Source: Candidatus Thalassarchaeaceae archaeon
Lineage (GTDB): Archaea; Thermoplasmatota; Poseidoniia; Poseidoniales; Thalassarchaeaceae
Direction: 5' to 3'
Assembly: GCA_030745885.1 (NCBI GenBank)
Contig: JASLNR010000010.1
Span: 1 to 33,581 of the forward strand
DNA: 33,581 nt
How positions within the stretch are numbered: the first letter of the stretch is position 1; each line of letters opens with the position of its first letter. The position numbers and the translations under genes were made by a program. This document shows positions 1 to 7,353 of this stretch, piece after piece. The notes under the pieces were generated by a model. The model did no database searches, was not told the origin of the DNA, and saw only the letters and a list, made by a program, of their open reading frames with translations.

Positions 1-240
1 CTGCCGGTTTCATTCTCACCGAAGTCGCTAGGACCCGCACTCGCCCTAGCAATGGCGGGCCACTCATTGTGGAACGGAACCTCTTACCTGTCGGGCTATG
101 CCCCTGAGGAATGGTTTGGATTGGGGGATGGCGGGACTAGCTTGATCGTCCTCTCATGGACAATTGTGATGATAGCGACGGTACTCGTGATAGCACGGCG
201 CCTGCTGAGGGGGATACGCTCTCTGGACACGCCCTTCTGA
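1..240 (+). CDS. C-terminal end of an integral membrane protein (possibly PrsW/CPBP-like)
   Basis: The reading frame is open from the first base of the window, so this is the 3' end of a gene that starts upstream; the internal ATG at 52 need not be the start. The 79 visible residues contain a small hydrophobic stretch ending in the motif GHSLWNG, then a polar loop, then a clear membrane helix (about residues 49-66) and a short basic, probably cytoplasmic, tail. A His-x-x-x-Asn pair inside a membrane segment is reminiscent of the last metal-site motif of PrsW/CPBP-type intramembrane proteases, but too little of the protein is visible to decide. The next gene follows after 42 bases on the same strand. 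Confidence 0.5.
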   Translation: MPVSFSPKSLGPALALAMAGHSLWNGTSYLSGYAPEEWFGLGDGGTSLIVLSWTIVMIATVLVIARRLLRGIRSLDTPF

Positions 241-282
241 GTTACGATTGGACTGCGCGCCCCCCCGCTTGCCGAATCGTTC

Positions 283-1056
283 TTGACCGCAGATGCAAAC
301 AGACTGTCTGAGAAAATGGTGGACTTGGGTGATGGACAAGCGATCTCACTCCTGCTAATCACCCTACTAATGCTGATTTCCAAAGCCAAGGACCTATTGG
401 ATAGGGGTGGCCTGATAGCCGCTCTTTTCATAGGGGTGCTCGTCTCTTTCTTGGGCCATTGGACGTGGCTGGCCGTTTTGATGACCTTCCTCATAGTAGG
501 CACCGTGTCCACGAAATGGAGGTCCGATGAGAAAGAGCGGAAATCCACGGGGGAGGTCGACGTTGGAGTCAGAGGCTGGAAGAACGTTCTTGCCAATGGT
601 GGCATCGCCTCCTCAGTGGCGATAATTGATTTCTTCATCGGTGGTCACGCCTGGTCCTATCTCGTCATGTGCTCGTGCGTTTCCGTCGCCACAGCAGATA
701 CCCTGGCTTCGGAGATAGGCAGGCTCGACCCTAGGACACGCATCATCACCACCCTTGAGGCCGTACCCGCTGGAACTAACGGCGGCATGTCCCCCACCGG
801 TACTGTAGCCGCCTTCTATGGCGGGCTTCTCATCGCGATGGTCTCAACCGTTCTAGGGGCCGTCAATGGTGATCCGACGCCTCCTGTTTTCATGTTCACA
901 GTGGTGTTAGGGGTGGGTTGGATGGGGTGCCACATGGACTCGCTACTGGGTGCCATGTTGGAGAATCGGGGATACCTCGGCAAGCATAGCGTGAATTTCC
1001 TCTCTACCATCTCCGGTGCTGTAATGGCGCTGACACTAGCACAGAGGTTCCTTTGA
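283..1056 (+). CDS. DUF92 family integral membrane protein
   Basis: A 257-residue polytopic membrane protein of the DUF92 (TIGR00297-like) family. Recognisable family signatures are a G-V-R-G-W-x-N-V-L-A-N-G segment (about residues 95-107), the ATADTLASEIG motif (about 136-146) and a V-P-A-G-T-N-G-G-x-S-P-x-G-T segment (about 161-174). About six hydrophobic segments are visible. Plant and cyanobacterial relatives of DUF92 act as phytyl-phosphate kinases (VTE6); whether this archaeal copy acts on an isoprenoid phosphate is inference only. The listed start is TTG at 283; ATG at 316, in frame and just before the first membrane helix, is an equally good start. The stop lies one base before the start codon of the next gene, so the two are probably co-transcribed. 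Confidence 0.85.
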   Translation: MTADANRLSEKMVDLGDGQAISLLLITLLMLISKAKDLLDRGGLIAALFIGVLVSFLGHWTWLAVLMTFLIVGTVSTKWRSDEKERKSTGEVDVGVRGWKNVLANGGIASSVAIIDFFIGGHAWSYLVMCSCVSVATADTLASEIGRLDPRTRIITTLEAVPAGTNGGMSPTGTVAAFYGGLLIAMVSTVLGAVNGDPTPPVFMFTVVLGVGWMGCHMDSLLGAMLENRGYLGKHSVNFLSTISGAVMALTLAQRFL

Positions 1057-1057
1057 C

Positions 1058-3445
1058 ATGGTGGCGAGAGGTTTGAACAGGATCGTCCCTGGGCATGACT
1101 CGGGTGATGGTGTATCCAGAATCCGAACAAGCGGGCTCCTGCTTGCTCCCGTCCTGATTCTGCTTGCCGGCTCCTCGTTCAGCATGGCCCAGACCTCGAC
1201 GGCCCACGACGGCCCGGGATTCGAGGCCTATTACCCGGATGGGCACATGCTTTTCCTTAAGGGAGACGATGACTACCAGTACCTCGATAGGAACTGGACT
1301 ACAGTAACTGGGTTGCCCTCTGGAAGCGTTACTTTCTCCAAGACCAGCTCAGCCACCTCCCCAACAATCATCGAGGCCCAAACCCCCCCCATTCAGGAGT
1401 CCCTGCGCTACGAGGGCAATATCTCTGTGCAGATTTTCGCTTCGCTGGATGCTTCGAGCGACGTCTGCTCACTCACGAATCTGGTTGGAGGGACCCCAAT
1501 CGGGTCGGAGACGCAATTCACCATCACCCTCACCATGGGTGGTGTCGAGGTCCTGTCCAACATGGAGACCAATGCCATCGTGATGAACAAGGGCCGTACG
1601 GATCCCCATGTTTTCCTAGCCACGTCATCCGATGTCAACGTGACCATGAGCATCGGCGATGTAGTCGATCTGACCATTCAGGTCAGGCACGAATGCGCCT
1701 TGACGGGAACACTCTGGTGGGGGACCTACGATGCCCGAACTGGAGTGCAACTCGATGGCGACATCATCGAAACCGAACTCGATGTCGTTCTTGACCAGAA
1801 TCGAATGGTTAGAGTCGAGTTTACCCCCATCTCCCCTTGGGGCCCGGACGATTTCTCTAACCAGGCAATCGAGTTGATTGGCCCATTAGATTGGCGTGAG
1901 ATGAGGCACGGATACTACGAGGAGGACATTTGGCAGGATCACTTTGAGATTCCCCACGGAACATCGATGGGAGAAGCCAACCGCACCGTCCTATTGTGGT
2001 CTTCCGAGAGCCCGCTTTCACCTGGCAACTATATGGTCGATGCTTGCTTTACCCTCACAGATCAGGATCCAGGGGAGATCTGCGACTCGTGGGCTATTCT
2101 CCGGTTCAACGTTCCCGAGGACACCCCCCCTATCCTCGACGGCTACTGGGCTGCCGTGATTATCCCCTTGTGCATAATCGCTTGGATCGGGTTCTCCTTG
2201 AAAGGGGCAACTCTCCCCCTACCGGCGTATGCAGTGCTCCTTCTTCTTGCTCTGGCAAGTCTGGGCCCTGCGATCCACCTTCCTGATATCGAATCCGAGC
2301 CATATAGGGAGGGGGGTGCCGCTCCTTCCTTCATACTGCTCTCCCACGACCCGGACTCGGGTTCCCTCTCTCTTTCCGACCTCCTTGATGAGTCCGAGGT
2401 TGTGGTATTGGGAATGTTCACCCCCGGCTCCCCAAACGCAATGAGGCAGATGGATGACTTCGAGTCAGCCAAGATAATCCTCGGGGAGGCGGGAAGTAAA
2501 CCGAGCTTCGTCCAAATAGCAACTGGGGAGGGAACTCAGGCAATCAACCTGAACGAGTATGCTCAGACCCTCAATGGAACTTGGCCTCTGCTGATGGATG
2601 ATTCTACTGTAGGAAGGGCACTTCCCAGCGGAGCAACGGACGCAGTGGTTGTCATCGACTCGGCTGGCTTCATCACTGAATGGAAGCCTGGTTCGATGTC
2701 ACCTTCAGAGATACAGGATGCGGTTAACTCCGCAGCCATGGGTTCTGGAAACTCCCCCCTCACAGTACTCTCTCTCCTACTGGGTACGACCCTGCTCCCC
2801 CTGTTCGTACTTGCAATGCCGAGCGATAGGAGGTACGAGGTCCCCGAGGAGGCCTTGATTCCGGGTGTGGGCGGATTCATGACGATTGGGGCTGCTTCAG
2901 TAGGTTTCGTCGCATGGGCCCTCCCAATCGCCACATTTTCAGTAATCGGATTGGGTGCTAACTGGATATTCATCGAAGCGCTTCTCGCTGCTTTGCTGAT
3001 CTATCATGGCTCTTCTATGGTCGCGAGAGGGAGAATCATGGAGGTAGAGGCAATCTCGGGATCGGTGCACTCCAAACTGCCTGTTCCATACAGGGAATGG
3101 AGGAGCCTGCAGAGGTTCACAGAAGACATCTACCTAGGATTGTGGCTTGCATGGCTACTGTGGCTTAGAGTTCCGTCCATGGTGCCTCAGGGAGTGGGAG
3201 CCGTGGCTAGGTCCGGGATGGCGGGTATGGCCCTGGCCCCATTAATGCTTATCGGATTCTCGCTCTGCGCGGGCGCGGCGGTCCTCATAGTGCGCTCCGC
3301 AGCGCTCCTTCCGGGTTCGACGTCGAGAATTTTTGGCCTCCTGAGTGTCGGTGTCCGACCTCGGGCATGGGGTTTGGCCACCGTGGTCATGGGCCTATGG
3401 GTCCTCACTAGCATCATAGTCGGCCCCATAGCGTCATCGATTTGA
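1058..3445 (+). CDS. Membrane protein with secreted N-terminal half and a cysteine-less thioredoxin-like domain
   Basis: A 795-residue protein I do not recognise as a named family. It starts with a signal sequence (hydrophobic core about residues 27-43), followed by an Asp/Thr-rich extracellular region to about 360 and two membrane helices (about 366-386 and 389-410). Residues about 418-560 read like a peroxiredoxin/thioredoxin fold: a short hydrophobic strand, then the segment FTPGSPNA (about 454-461) exactly where thioredoxin-like proteins carry W-C-x-x-C, and a late strand ending in AVVVIDSAGFI, like the V-x-D-x-x-G segment of TlpA-like proteins. Six or so further membrane helices fill 568-795. 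There is no cysteine at the active-site position, so disulfide chemistry there is unlikely. The ATG lies one base after the stop of the DUF92 gene. Confidence 0.75.
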   Translation: MVARGLNRIVPGHDSGDGVSRIRTSGLLLAPVLILLAGSSFSMAQTSTAHDGPGFEAYYPDGHMLFLKGDDDYQYLDRNWTTVTGLPSGSVTFSKTSSATSPTIIEAQTPPIQESLRYEGNISVQIFASLDASSDVCSLTNLVGGTPIGSETQFTITLTMGGVEVLSNMETNAIVMNKGRTDPHVFLATSSDVNVTMSIGDVVDLTIQVRHECALTGTLWWGTYDARTGVQLDGDIIETELDVVLDQNRMVRVEFTPISPWGPDDFSNQAIELIGPLDWREMRHGYYEEDIWQDHFEIPHGTSMGEANRTVLLWSSESPLSPGNYMVDACFTLTDQDPGEICDSWAILRFNVPEDTPPILDGYWAAVIIPLCIIAWIGFSLKGATLPLPAYAVLLLLALASLGPAIHLPDIESEPYREGGAAPSFILLSHDPDSGSLSLSDLLDESEVVVLGMFTPGSPNAMRQMDDFESAKIILGEAGSKPSFVQIATGEGTQAINLNEYAQTLNGTWPLLMDDSTVGRALPSGATDAVVVIDSAGFITEWKPGSMSPSEIQDAVNSAAMGSGNSPLTVLSLLLGTTLLPLFVLAMPSDRRYEVPEEALIPGVGGFMTIGAASVGFVAWALPIATFSVIGLGANWIFIEALLAALLIYHGSSMVARGRIMEVEAISGSVHSKLPVPYREWRSLQRFTEDIYLGLWLAWLLWLRVPSMVPQGVGAVARSGMAGMALAPLMLIGFSLCAGAAVLIVRSAALLPGSTSRIFGLLSVGVRPRAWGLATVVMGLWVLTSIIVGPIASSI

Positions 3446-3552
3446 CTCTCTGGCTACACTGCGCATCTGGACCGAGAGCATCATAAGAGGGGGTTCATTC
3501 TGTTACCTACCCTTGGGGGTATAGTATAACCTGGTAGTACCGCGGGCTCCAG

Positions 3553-3665
3553 TTGCACGGGAATGACGACGAGTGGGTTTTCTGATGGCTTTGATGACCA
3601 ACTGGAGCACCGACCCGTCGCAACCCGAGAGCGTGCGCTTGCCGGGTGCACGCTAGGCGGAAGAC
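3553..3665 (+). other. tRNA-Trp intron (archaeal bulge-helix-bulge type)
   Basis: These 113 bases interrupt the anticodon loop between G37 and A38 and would be removed by the archaeal splicing endonuclease. The first half holds a box C/D guide RNA (separate entry). The second half forms a GC-rich hairpin in which GCGTGC (3631-3636) pairs with GCACGC (3648-3653). The three bases following the 5' bulge, TGC 3554-3556, can pair with GCG 3657-3659, giving the outer helix of the splicing motif. The presence of the intron in tRNA-Trp at 37/38 matches the well-known euryarchaeal arrangement. Confidence 0.9.
3563..3613 (+). ncRNA. Intron-encoded box C/D guide RNA for tRNA-Trp C34 and position 39
   Basis: Within the intron there is box C (ATGACGA, 3563-3569), box D' (CTGA, 3582-3585), box C' (TTGATGA, 3591-3597) and a box D variant (CCGA, 3610-3613). 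The C-to-D' and C'-to-D spacers are both exactly 12 nt and the D'-to-C' gap is 5 nt, the arrangement typical of archaeal C/D RNAs. The D guide 3599-3608 pairs over ten bases with 3546-3555, and the fifth base upstream of box D (G3605) faces C34. The D' guide 3572-3578 pairs with tRNA positions 38-44, and its fifth base (G3577) faces C39. This mirrors the Haloferax tRNA-Trp intron, which guides 2'-O-methylation of C34 and U39. Confidence 0.9.
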
Positions 3666-3780
3666 ACCCGCTGATCTGGGTTCAAATCCCAGTGCCCCCA
3701 CCATAAATTGCCCTAGATTCGCTCTTCGAGTTTGCAGATAGTGAGGTTGGATTGAAGGCAGGGCCACGGCTCGGCTAGCC

Positions 3781-5886
3781 ATGAAAGTCCGCTGGCTCGA
3801 AGCACTATTCTGCGTGGCGTTGATTCTCCCTCTCCATGGTAGCATAGGACTTCAGTCGGAATTCCACGAAGCGCAGGTCATCGAGGAGGGGCAGGTGACA
3901 CAGGCCCCATTCCAAACTCCCGTCACTTGGGCCGATCCCGGGCCGTGGTGGAGGTGGACCTCACTCGATGCAGACCGCAACGGAATTCACGACTCCCTCC
4001 AGGAAGCGTCGGGCATGGTCAATATCGGTCTTTCTTACGGGCGTGCAGTCACCGAGGTGGATCGAATCTCTCTGGGCTTGCTGGGACATGAAATCCACTT
4101 GGAGCTTCCAGTCGTCGATGCGCTACTGATTGGAGAGATAGACGTCTCCGAGATACCCCTGCTCACCCAGTTGGATGGAGTTGTTATGGTGGAGCGATAC
4201 GGCTCGCTGGAATTCTACGGAGATATCCAGACTCCAGCGGTCAAGGCTCGTAACTCAACGGAATATCCCATAGGGGCATGGGATCTCGGGGTCAGCGGTC
4301 GTGGGGTTAACATCGCTCTGACCGATACCGGGGTCGACAACGAGCACCCAGGTCTATCCAGCAAGTTCGTAGCTGGTTACGATGCGGTATGCTTCATGCA
4401 CACGGACCCGCAGTGTCTTCTCTCAGGGGGGCGCGAGGAGGACGGGTCCTTCGACCCGGACGATGGCAACCAGCATGGAACCGCTTGCATGGGTATGGCG
4501 AGTGCCACGGGAACCGAGTCCGATGGCAGCCAATCCGATTACTACGGTGCGGCGCCGAACGCATCCCTCATCGACGTGCGTATTGGGACTGATGTCGGGG
4601 CGGGCCCCTTCGAGAACTACCTGCTTGAGCAGGAGTTCTACGAATCGGCCATGAACGGACTCCAGTGGATTATCGATCACAGCGAAGATGCTTGGGCCGG
4701 AATTGATGAGGCCAACCACGGCATTGACATCATCTCCCTGTCTTGGGGAATCACCAGTCACGAGAACGGCGGCTCAGACGGAACGGACATGCACAGTAGG
4801 ATTCTCGACGAGGCCATGGAGGCAGGCGTGACTGTCTCTAACGCCGCTGGTAACGATGGCCCTGATAACGACGGACTCTCGGGCATGAGCGCCTCCTCCC
4901 GCTCCATCACCGTCGCAGCCACGGACGATCGCAACACTGTGGATCGCTCCGATGACACCATCGCATCATACTCTTCTCGTGGCCAGCGTAGGGACAATGG
5001 GGACGGCAATCCCGTAAACGAACTTATCCCCGAGATAAGCGCTCCTGGGACCAACATAATACAAGCCGAGGGATGCTTCACCAGCGGTGGCTGCAATAAC
5101 AACATCCCGGGCCAAGATGCATCGGAAAACTCGTACTCGGGTCGGGGAAGCGGAACCTCCTACGCCACCCCTTCAGTATCCGGGGTCATCGCTCTGGTCA
5201 TCGAGGCCAACGCGAACCTCACACCCCTGCAGATAAAGGAGGTCCTCAAGCAGACCGCCGAGCGTCGTGGAGAGGCCAGCGCACCGGAGGTCGACCCCTA
5301 CTGGAACCGAGATTTCGGCTATGGCATGGTGGATGCCCACGCAGCTGTTGAACTGGCCCTCCATCTCGCTGAGAGCGATCAGTCAGAGGCCATCGACCCC
5401 GGCCTCCAGAACCATTTGCTCAAAGTGATAGACTCCAATGGCACCATCAATGTCACCGGACACGCTTGGGGCCAGTCTGACGCTATCGAGCGTGTGGAGT
5501 TTCGCATCGATGGTGGTGATTGGATTGAGACCACATACTCTGCCGTACCCTCTGAGATTGGATCTCTGACCCCATTTCTTTGGCACGTCATCCTAGACTC
5601 GAACAAACTGAGTGATGGCGAGCATAGCATCGAGGTACGTGCCATGTCCAGCAACTCTCGGTCACTCCCAGTCTTGGCCACCATACACGGCCTCGGTGGG
5701 GATGATGGGGGGACGGCAGTACCACTTCCAATAATTGCCCTTGTGGCCTCTGTTTTCCTTGTTTGGGCACTCTCTTTGGCACTGGTCCGCTTACGTTCTG
5801 ATGATGAGATTGACGAAATTATTCAGATTTTCAGGAGCCCCACCGAGGAAATCATTGACGCGGAGATAATTCCAGACGACGACTGA
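3781..5886 (+). CDS. Secreted, membrane-anchored subtilisin-like serine protease (S8)
   Basis: A 701-residue subtilase expected to act outside the cell. The catalytic triad is visible: D182 in ALTDTGVD, H232 in NQHGTACMG and S460 in GSGTSYATPS, with the oxyanion Asn N358 in NAAGND. A signal peptide covers about residues 1-24. Residues about 80-140 resemble a short propeptide ending in the L-x-x-L-D-G-V-V-M-V-E pattern of inhibitor I9-like prodomains. Before it, D-A-D-R-N-G-I-H-D (about 63-71) looks like a calcium-binding loop. After the protease domain there is a beta-rich domain (about 540-640), a membrane helix (about 645-667) and an acidic cytoplasmic tail. The enzyme probably degrades external protein at the cell surface. 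It lies 77 bases downstream of tRNA-Trp and ATG 3781 directly precedes the signal peptide. Confidence 0.93.
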   Translation: MKVRWLEALFCVALILPLHGSIGLQSEFHEAQVIEEGQVTQAPFQTPVTWADPGPWWRWTSLDADRNGIHDSLQEASGMVNIGLSYGRAVTEVDRISLGLLGHEIHLELPVVDALLIGEIDVSEIPLLTQLDGVVMVERYGSLEFYGDIQTPAVKARNSTEYPIGAWDLGVSGRGVNIALTDTGVDNEHPGLSSKFVAGYDAVCFMHTDPQCLLSGGREEDGSFDPDDGNQHGTACMGMASATGTESDGSQSDYYGAAPNASLIDVRIGTDVGAGPFENYLLEQEFYESAMNGLQWIIDHSEDAWAGIDEANHGIDIISLSWGITSHENGGSDGTDMHSRILDEAMEAGVTVSNAAGNDGPDNDGLSGMSASSRSITVAATDDRNTVDRSDDTIASYSSRGQRRDNGDGNPVNELIPEISAPGTNIIQAEGCFTSGGCNNNIPGQDASENSYSGRGSGTSYATPSVSGVIALVIEANANLTPLQIKEVLKQTAERRGEASAPEVDPYWNRDFGYGMVDAHAAVELALHLAESDQSEAIDPGLQNHLLKVIDSNGTINVTGHAWGQSDAIERVEFRIDGGDWIETTYSAVPSEIGSLTPFLWHVILDSNKLSDGEHSIEVRAMSSNSRSLPVLATIHGLGGDDGGTAVPLPIIALVASVFLVWALSLALVRLRSDDEIDEIIQIFRSPTEEIIDAEIIPDDD

Positions 5887-5910
5887 TTAATCCTCAAGCT
5901 TTCGACCATC

Positions 5911-5922
5911 TTCAAATCATAT
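5911..5922 (+). promoter_or_regulatory. Possible TATA element for the aminotransferase gene
   Basis: An AT-rich TTCAAATCATAT element lies 19-30 bases before ATG 5941 in an otherwise GC-balanced gap. At usual archaeal spacing the transcript would start close to the ATG, suggesting a leaderless mRNA, which fits the absence of a ribosome-binding site there. This is pattern matching only. Confidence 0.35.
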
Positions 5923-5940
5923 CACTTCTCTCAGCGGTCC

Positions 5941-7086
5941 ATGGTGCGATTCTCGAGCAGGGCAAACGCCATTCGTCCGACAGGAGTTAGGAGGATGTTC
6001 GACATGGCTGGCGATGACGCTATTCAGTTCGGCTTGGGAGAGCCCGATTTCCAACCCCCCCCAATTGCCATTGATGCCTTTTCAAAAGCGATGGCCGAGG
6101 GCAGGAATAAATACACTTCAACTGCGGGACTCCCGGAGCTCCGTCGCAAGATAGCAGAAACTTGGCACCACCGAATCCCTGATCTCGACGAATCGAATGT
6201 TTGCATCACCATGAGTGGCACTAACGCCATTCTAGACATCTTCCTCGCAATCGTTAATCCTGGGGACAATGTCCTCCTTCCCGAGCCGTACTTCCCCCTC
6301 TATCCCCCCGACGTCATCTTATGCGGGGGCGAGCCTAATTTCTACCAATGCGCCTTCGAAAATGGCTTTGTCCCCACTATCGATGATCTGGAGGCAAGGG
6401 TCGACGAACGCACCGTCGCAATACTCTACAACTTCCCCGGTAATCCCACTGGCGGCAATGTCTCTGAGGGGGAGCGGGATGAGCTTGTCGCCTTCGCCCG
6501 TGACCACGATCTGTGGCTAATTTCGGATGAGGTCTACGATCGCATCGTCTACGACGGACCCCACACCTCCTTTCTGGGTGCGGGTTATGACAAATTGATC
6601 ATGGCCCAATCCTTCTCCAAGACTTTCGCGATGACAGGTTGGAGGATCGGGTACATTCTTTCCCCCGATCTCGATGCGATGGAACAGCTGACCAAGATGC
6701 AATATTATGTTACAGCATGCTCCAATGACGCGATGCAGTACGCCATCCTAGAAGCACTGGATAATGCACCTGACTATCCAGCGAAGATGTGTCGGGAGTT
6801 CAAGGCGCGCCGCGACCTGATATGCGAGCGCCTCAACGCCATGCCCGGGGTCTCTTGCCACGTCCCAACGGGGGCCTTCTACGTCTTTCCCAAGGTGGAC
6901 GTTCCGGGTATGAATAGCGAGGAAATCGCCCTTAAACTGCTTGAGGGGGGTGTCCTATGCTCCCCCGGATCTGCTTTCGGAGGAGCGGGGGAGGGCCATC
7001 TTAGGTTCGCCTACACTACCAGCAGGGAGGACATCTCAAGGGGAATGGATAGAGTCGAGGAAGTGCTTCGGAATTTGAGGGGCTGA
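5941..7086 (+). CDS. PLP-dependent aminotransferase, class I/II (aspartate/aromatic type)
   Basis: A 381-residue cytosolic fold-type I aminotransferase of normal length. PLP-binding landmarks are present: NFPGNPTGG with N168, SDEVYD with D196 and Y199, the Schiff-base lysine K227 in SFSKTFAMTGWRIGY, and R355 in LRFAYT, which binds the substrate alpha-carboxylate. The N-terminal LGEPDFQPP and NKYTSTAG motifs also fit the aspartate aminotransferase subgroup (AspC/AroAT I-gamma). It should transfer amino groups between 2-oxoglutarate/glutamate and a keto acid; the exact substrate (aspartate, aromatic or alanine) cannot be read from sequence alone. A small membrane-protein gene starts three bases after its stop. 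Confidence 0.93.
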   Translation: MVRFSSRANAIRPTGVRRMFDMAGDDAIQFGLGEPDFQPPPIAIDAFSKAMAEGRNKYTSTAGLPELRRKIAETWHHRIPDLDESNVCITMSGTNAILDIFLAIVNPGDNVLLPEPYFPLYPPDVILCGGEPNFYQCAFENGFVPTIDDLEARVDERTVAILYNFPGNPTGGNVSEGERDELVAFARDHDLWLISDEVYDRIVYDGPHTSFLGAGYDKLIMAQSFSKTFAMTGWRIGYILSPDLDAMEQLTKMQYYVTACSNDAMQYAILEALDNAPDYPAKMCREFKARRDLICERLNAMPGVSCHVPTGAFYVFPKVDVPGMNSEEIALKLLEGGVLCSPGSAFGGAGEGHLRFAYTTSREDISRGMDRVEEVLRNLRG

Positions 7087-7089
7087 GTC

Positions 7090-7353
7090 ATGCTCCAATT
7101 CTATGCCAATGTAATTGTCGCCCTGGGCTCATTCGTGCTCCCCCTCTGGATTTCGAGATCAGGCATTGTCACTCTGGCGAGAACCCAGACTGACTCCGCC
7201 TTACTCGTGGCTTCCGGTATTGCCCTGCACATGATGGGCCCGAATCCAGTCGCTTTCGGCCTCTTCCTTGGATCAGGGTGGTCGTTGTTGAATCAGGCTG
7301 TAGAGGTGGCTTTTCCACAATCGGGCTCGTTCAGTCATCATCGAACAGGCTGA
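7090..7353 (+). CDS. Small hydrophobic protein of unknown function
   Basis: An 87-residue reading frame that starts three bases after the aminotransferase stop. It has two or three hydrophobic segments (about residues 5-22, 39-50 and 53-70), consistent with a small membrane protein. Its last 23 bases overlap the convergent gene ending at 7331, so its C-terminal few residues are encoded opposite that gene's acidic tail. I recognise no family. Tight spacing to the upstream gene and the run of hydrophobic segments favour a real gene, but the short length leaves doubt. Confidence 0.5.
   Translation: MLQFYANVIVALGSFVLPLWISRSGIVTLARTQTDSALLVASGIALHMMGPNPVAFGLFLGSGWSLLNQAVEVAFPQSGSFSHHRTG

Larger units (their letters stand above)
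3515..3703 (+). tRNA. trnW: tRNA-Trp (anticodon CCA) with intron
   Basis: A complete tRNA can be folded from two exons. The acceptor stem is 3515-3521 with 3693-3699 (one T-G pair), the D stem 3524-3527 with 3537-3540, the anticodon stem 3542-3546 with 3667-3671, and the T arm 3676-3680 with 3688-3692 around the loop TTCAAAT. The discriminator is A3700 and the CCA end is encoded (3701-3703). The anticodon CCA is at 3549-3551, with C32, T33 and G37 as expected. A 113-nt intron (3553-3665) sits between positions 37 and 38, the usual archaeal site. A bulge-helix-bulge can be drawn with bulges A36-G37-T3553 and A3664-C3665-A38 and a four-pair central helix (one A-C mismatch) between 3547-3550 and 3660-3663. 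Confidence 0.95.

Noticed and set aside
3507..3845. Minus-strand reading frame of 112 residues over the tRNA-Trp gene
   Set aside because: It contains the GFEPRSAGV peptide that commonly arises from translating a tRNA T arm in reverse; the tRNA explains the sequence.
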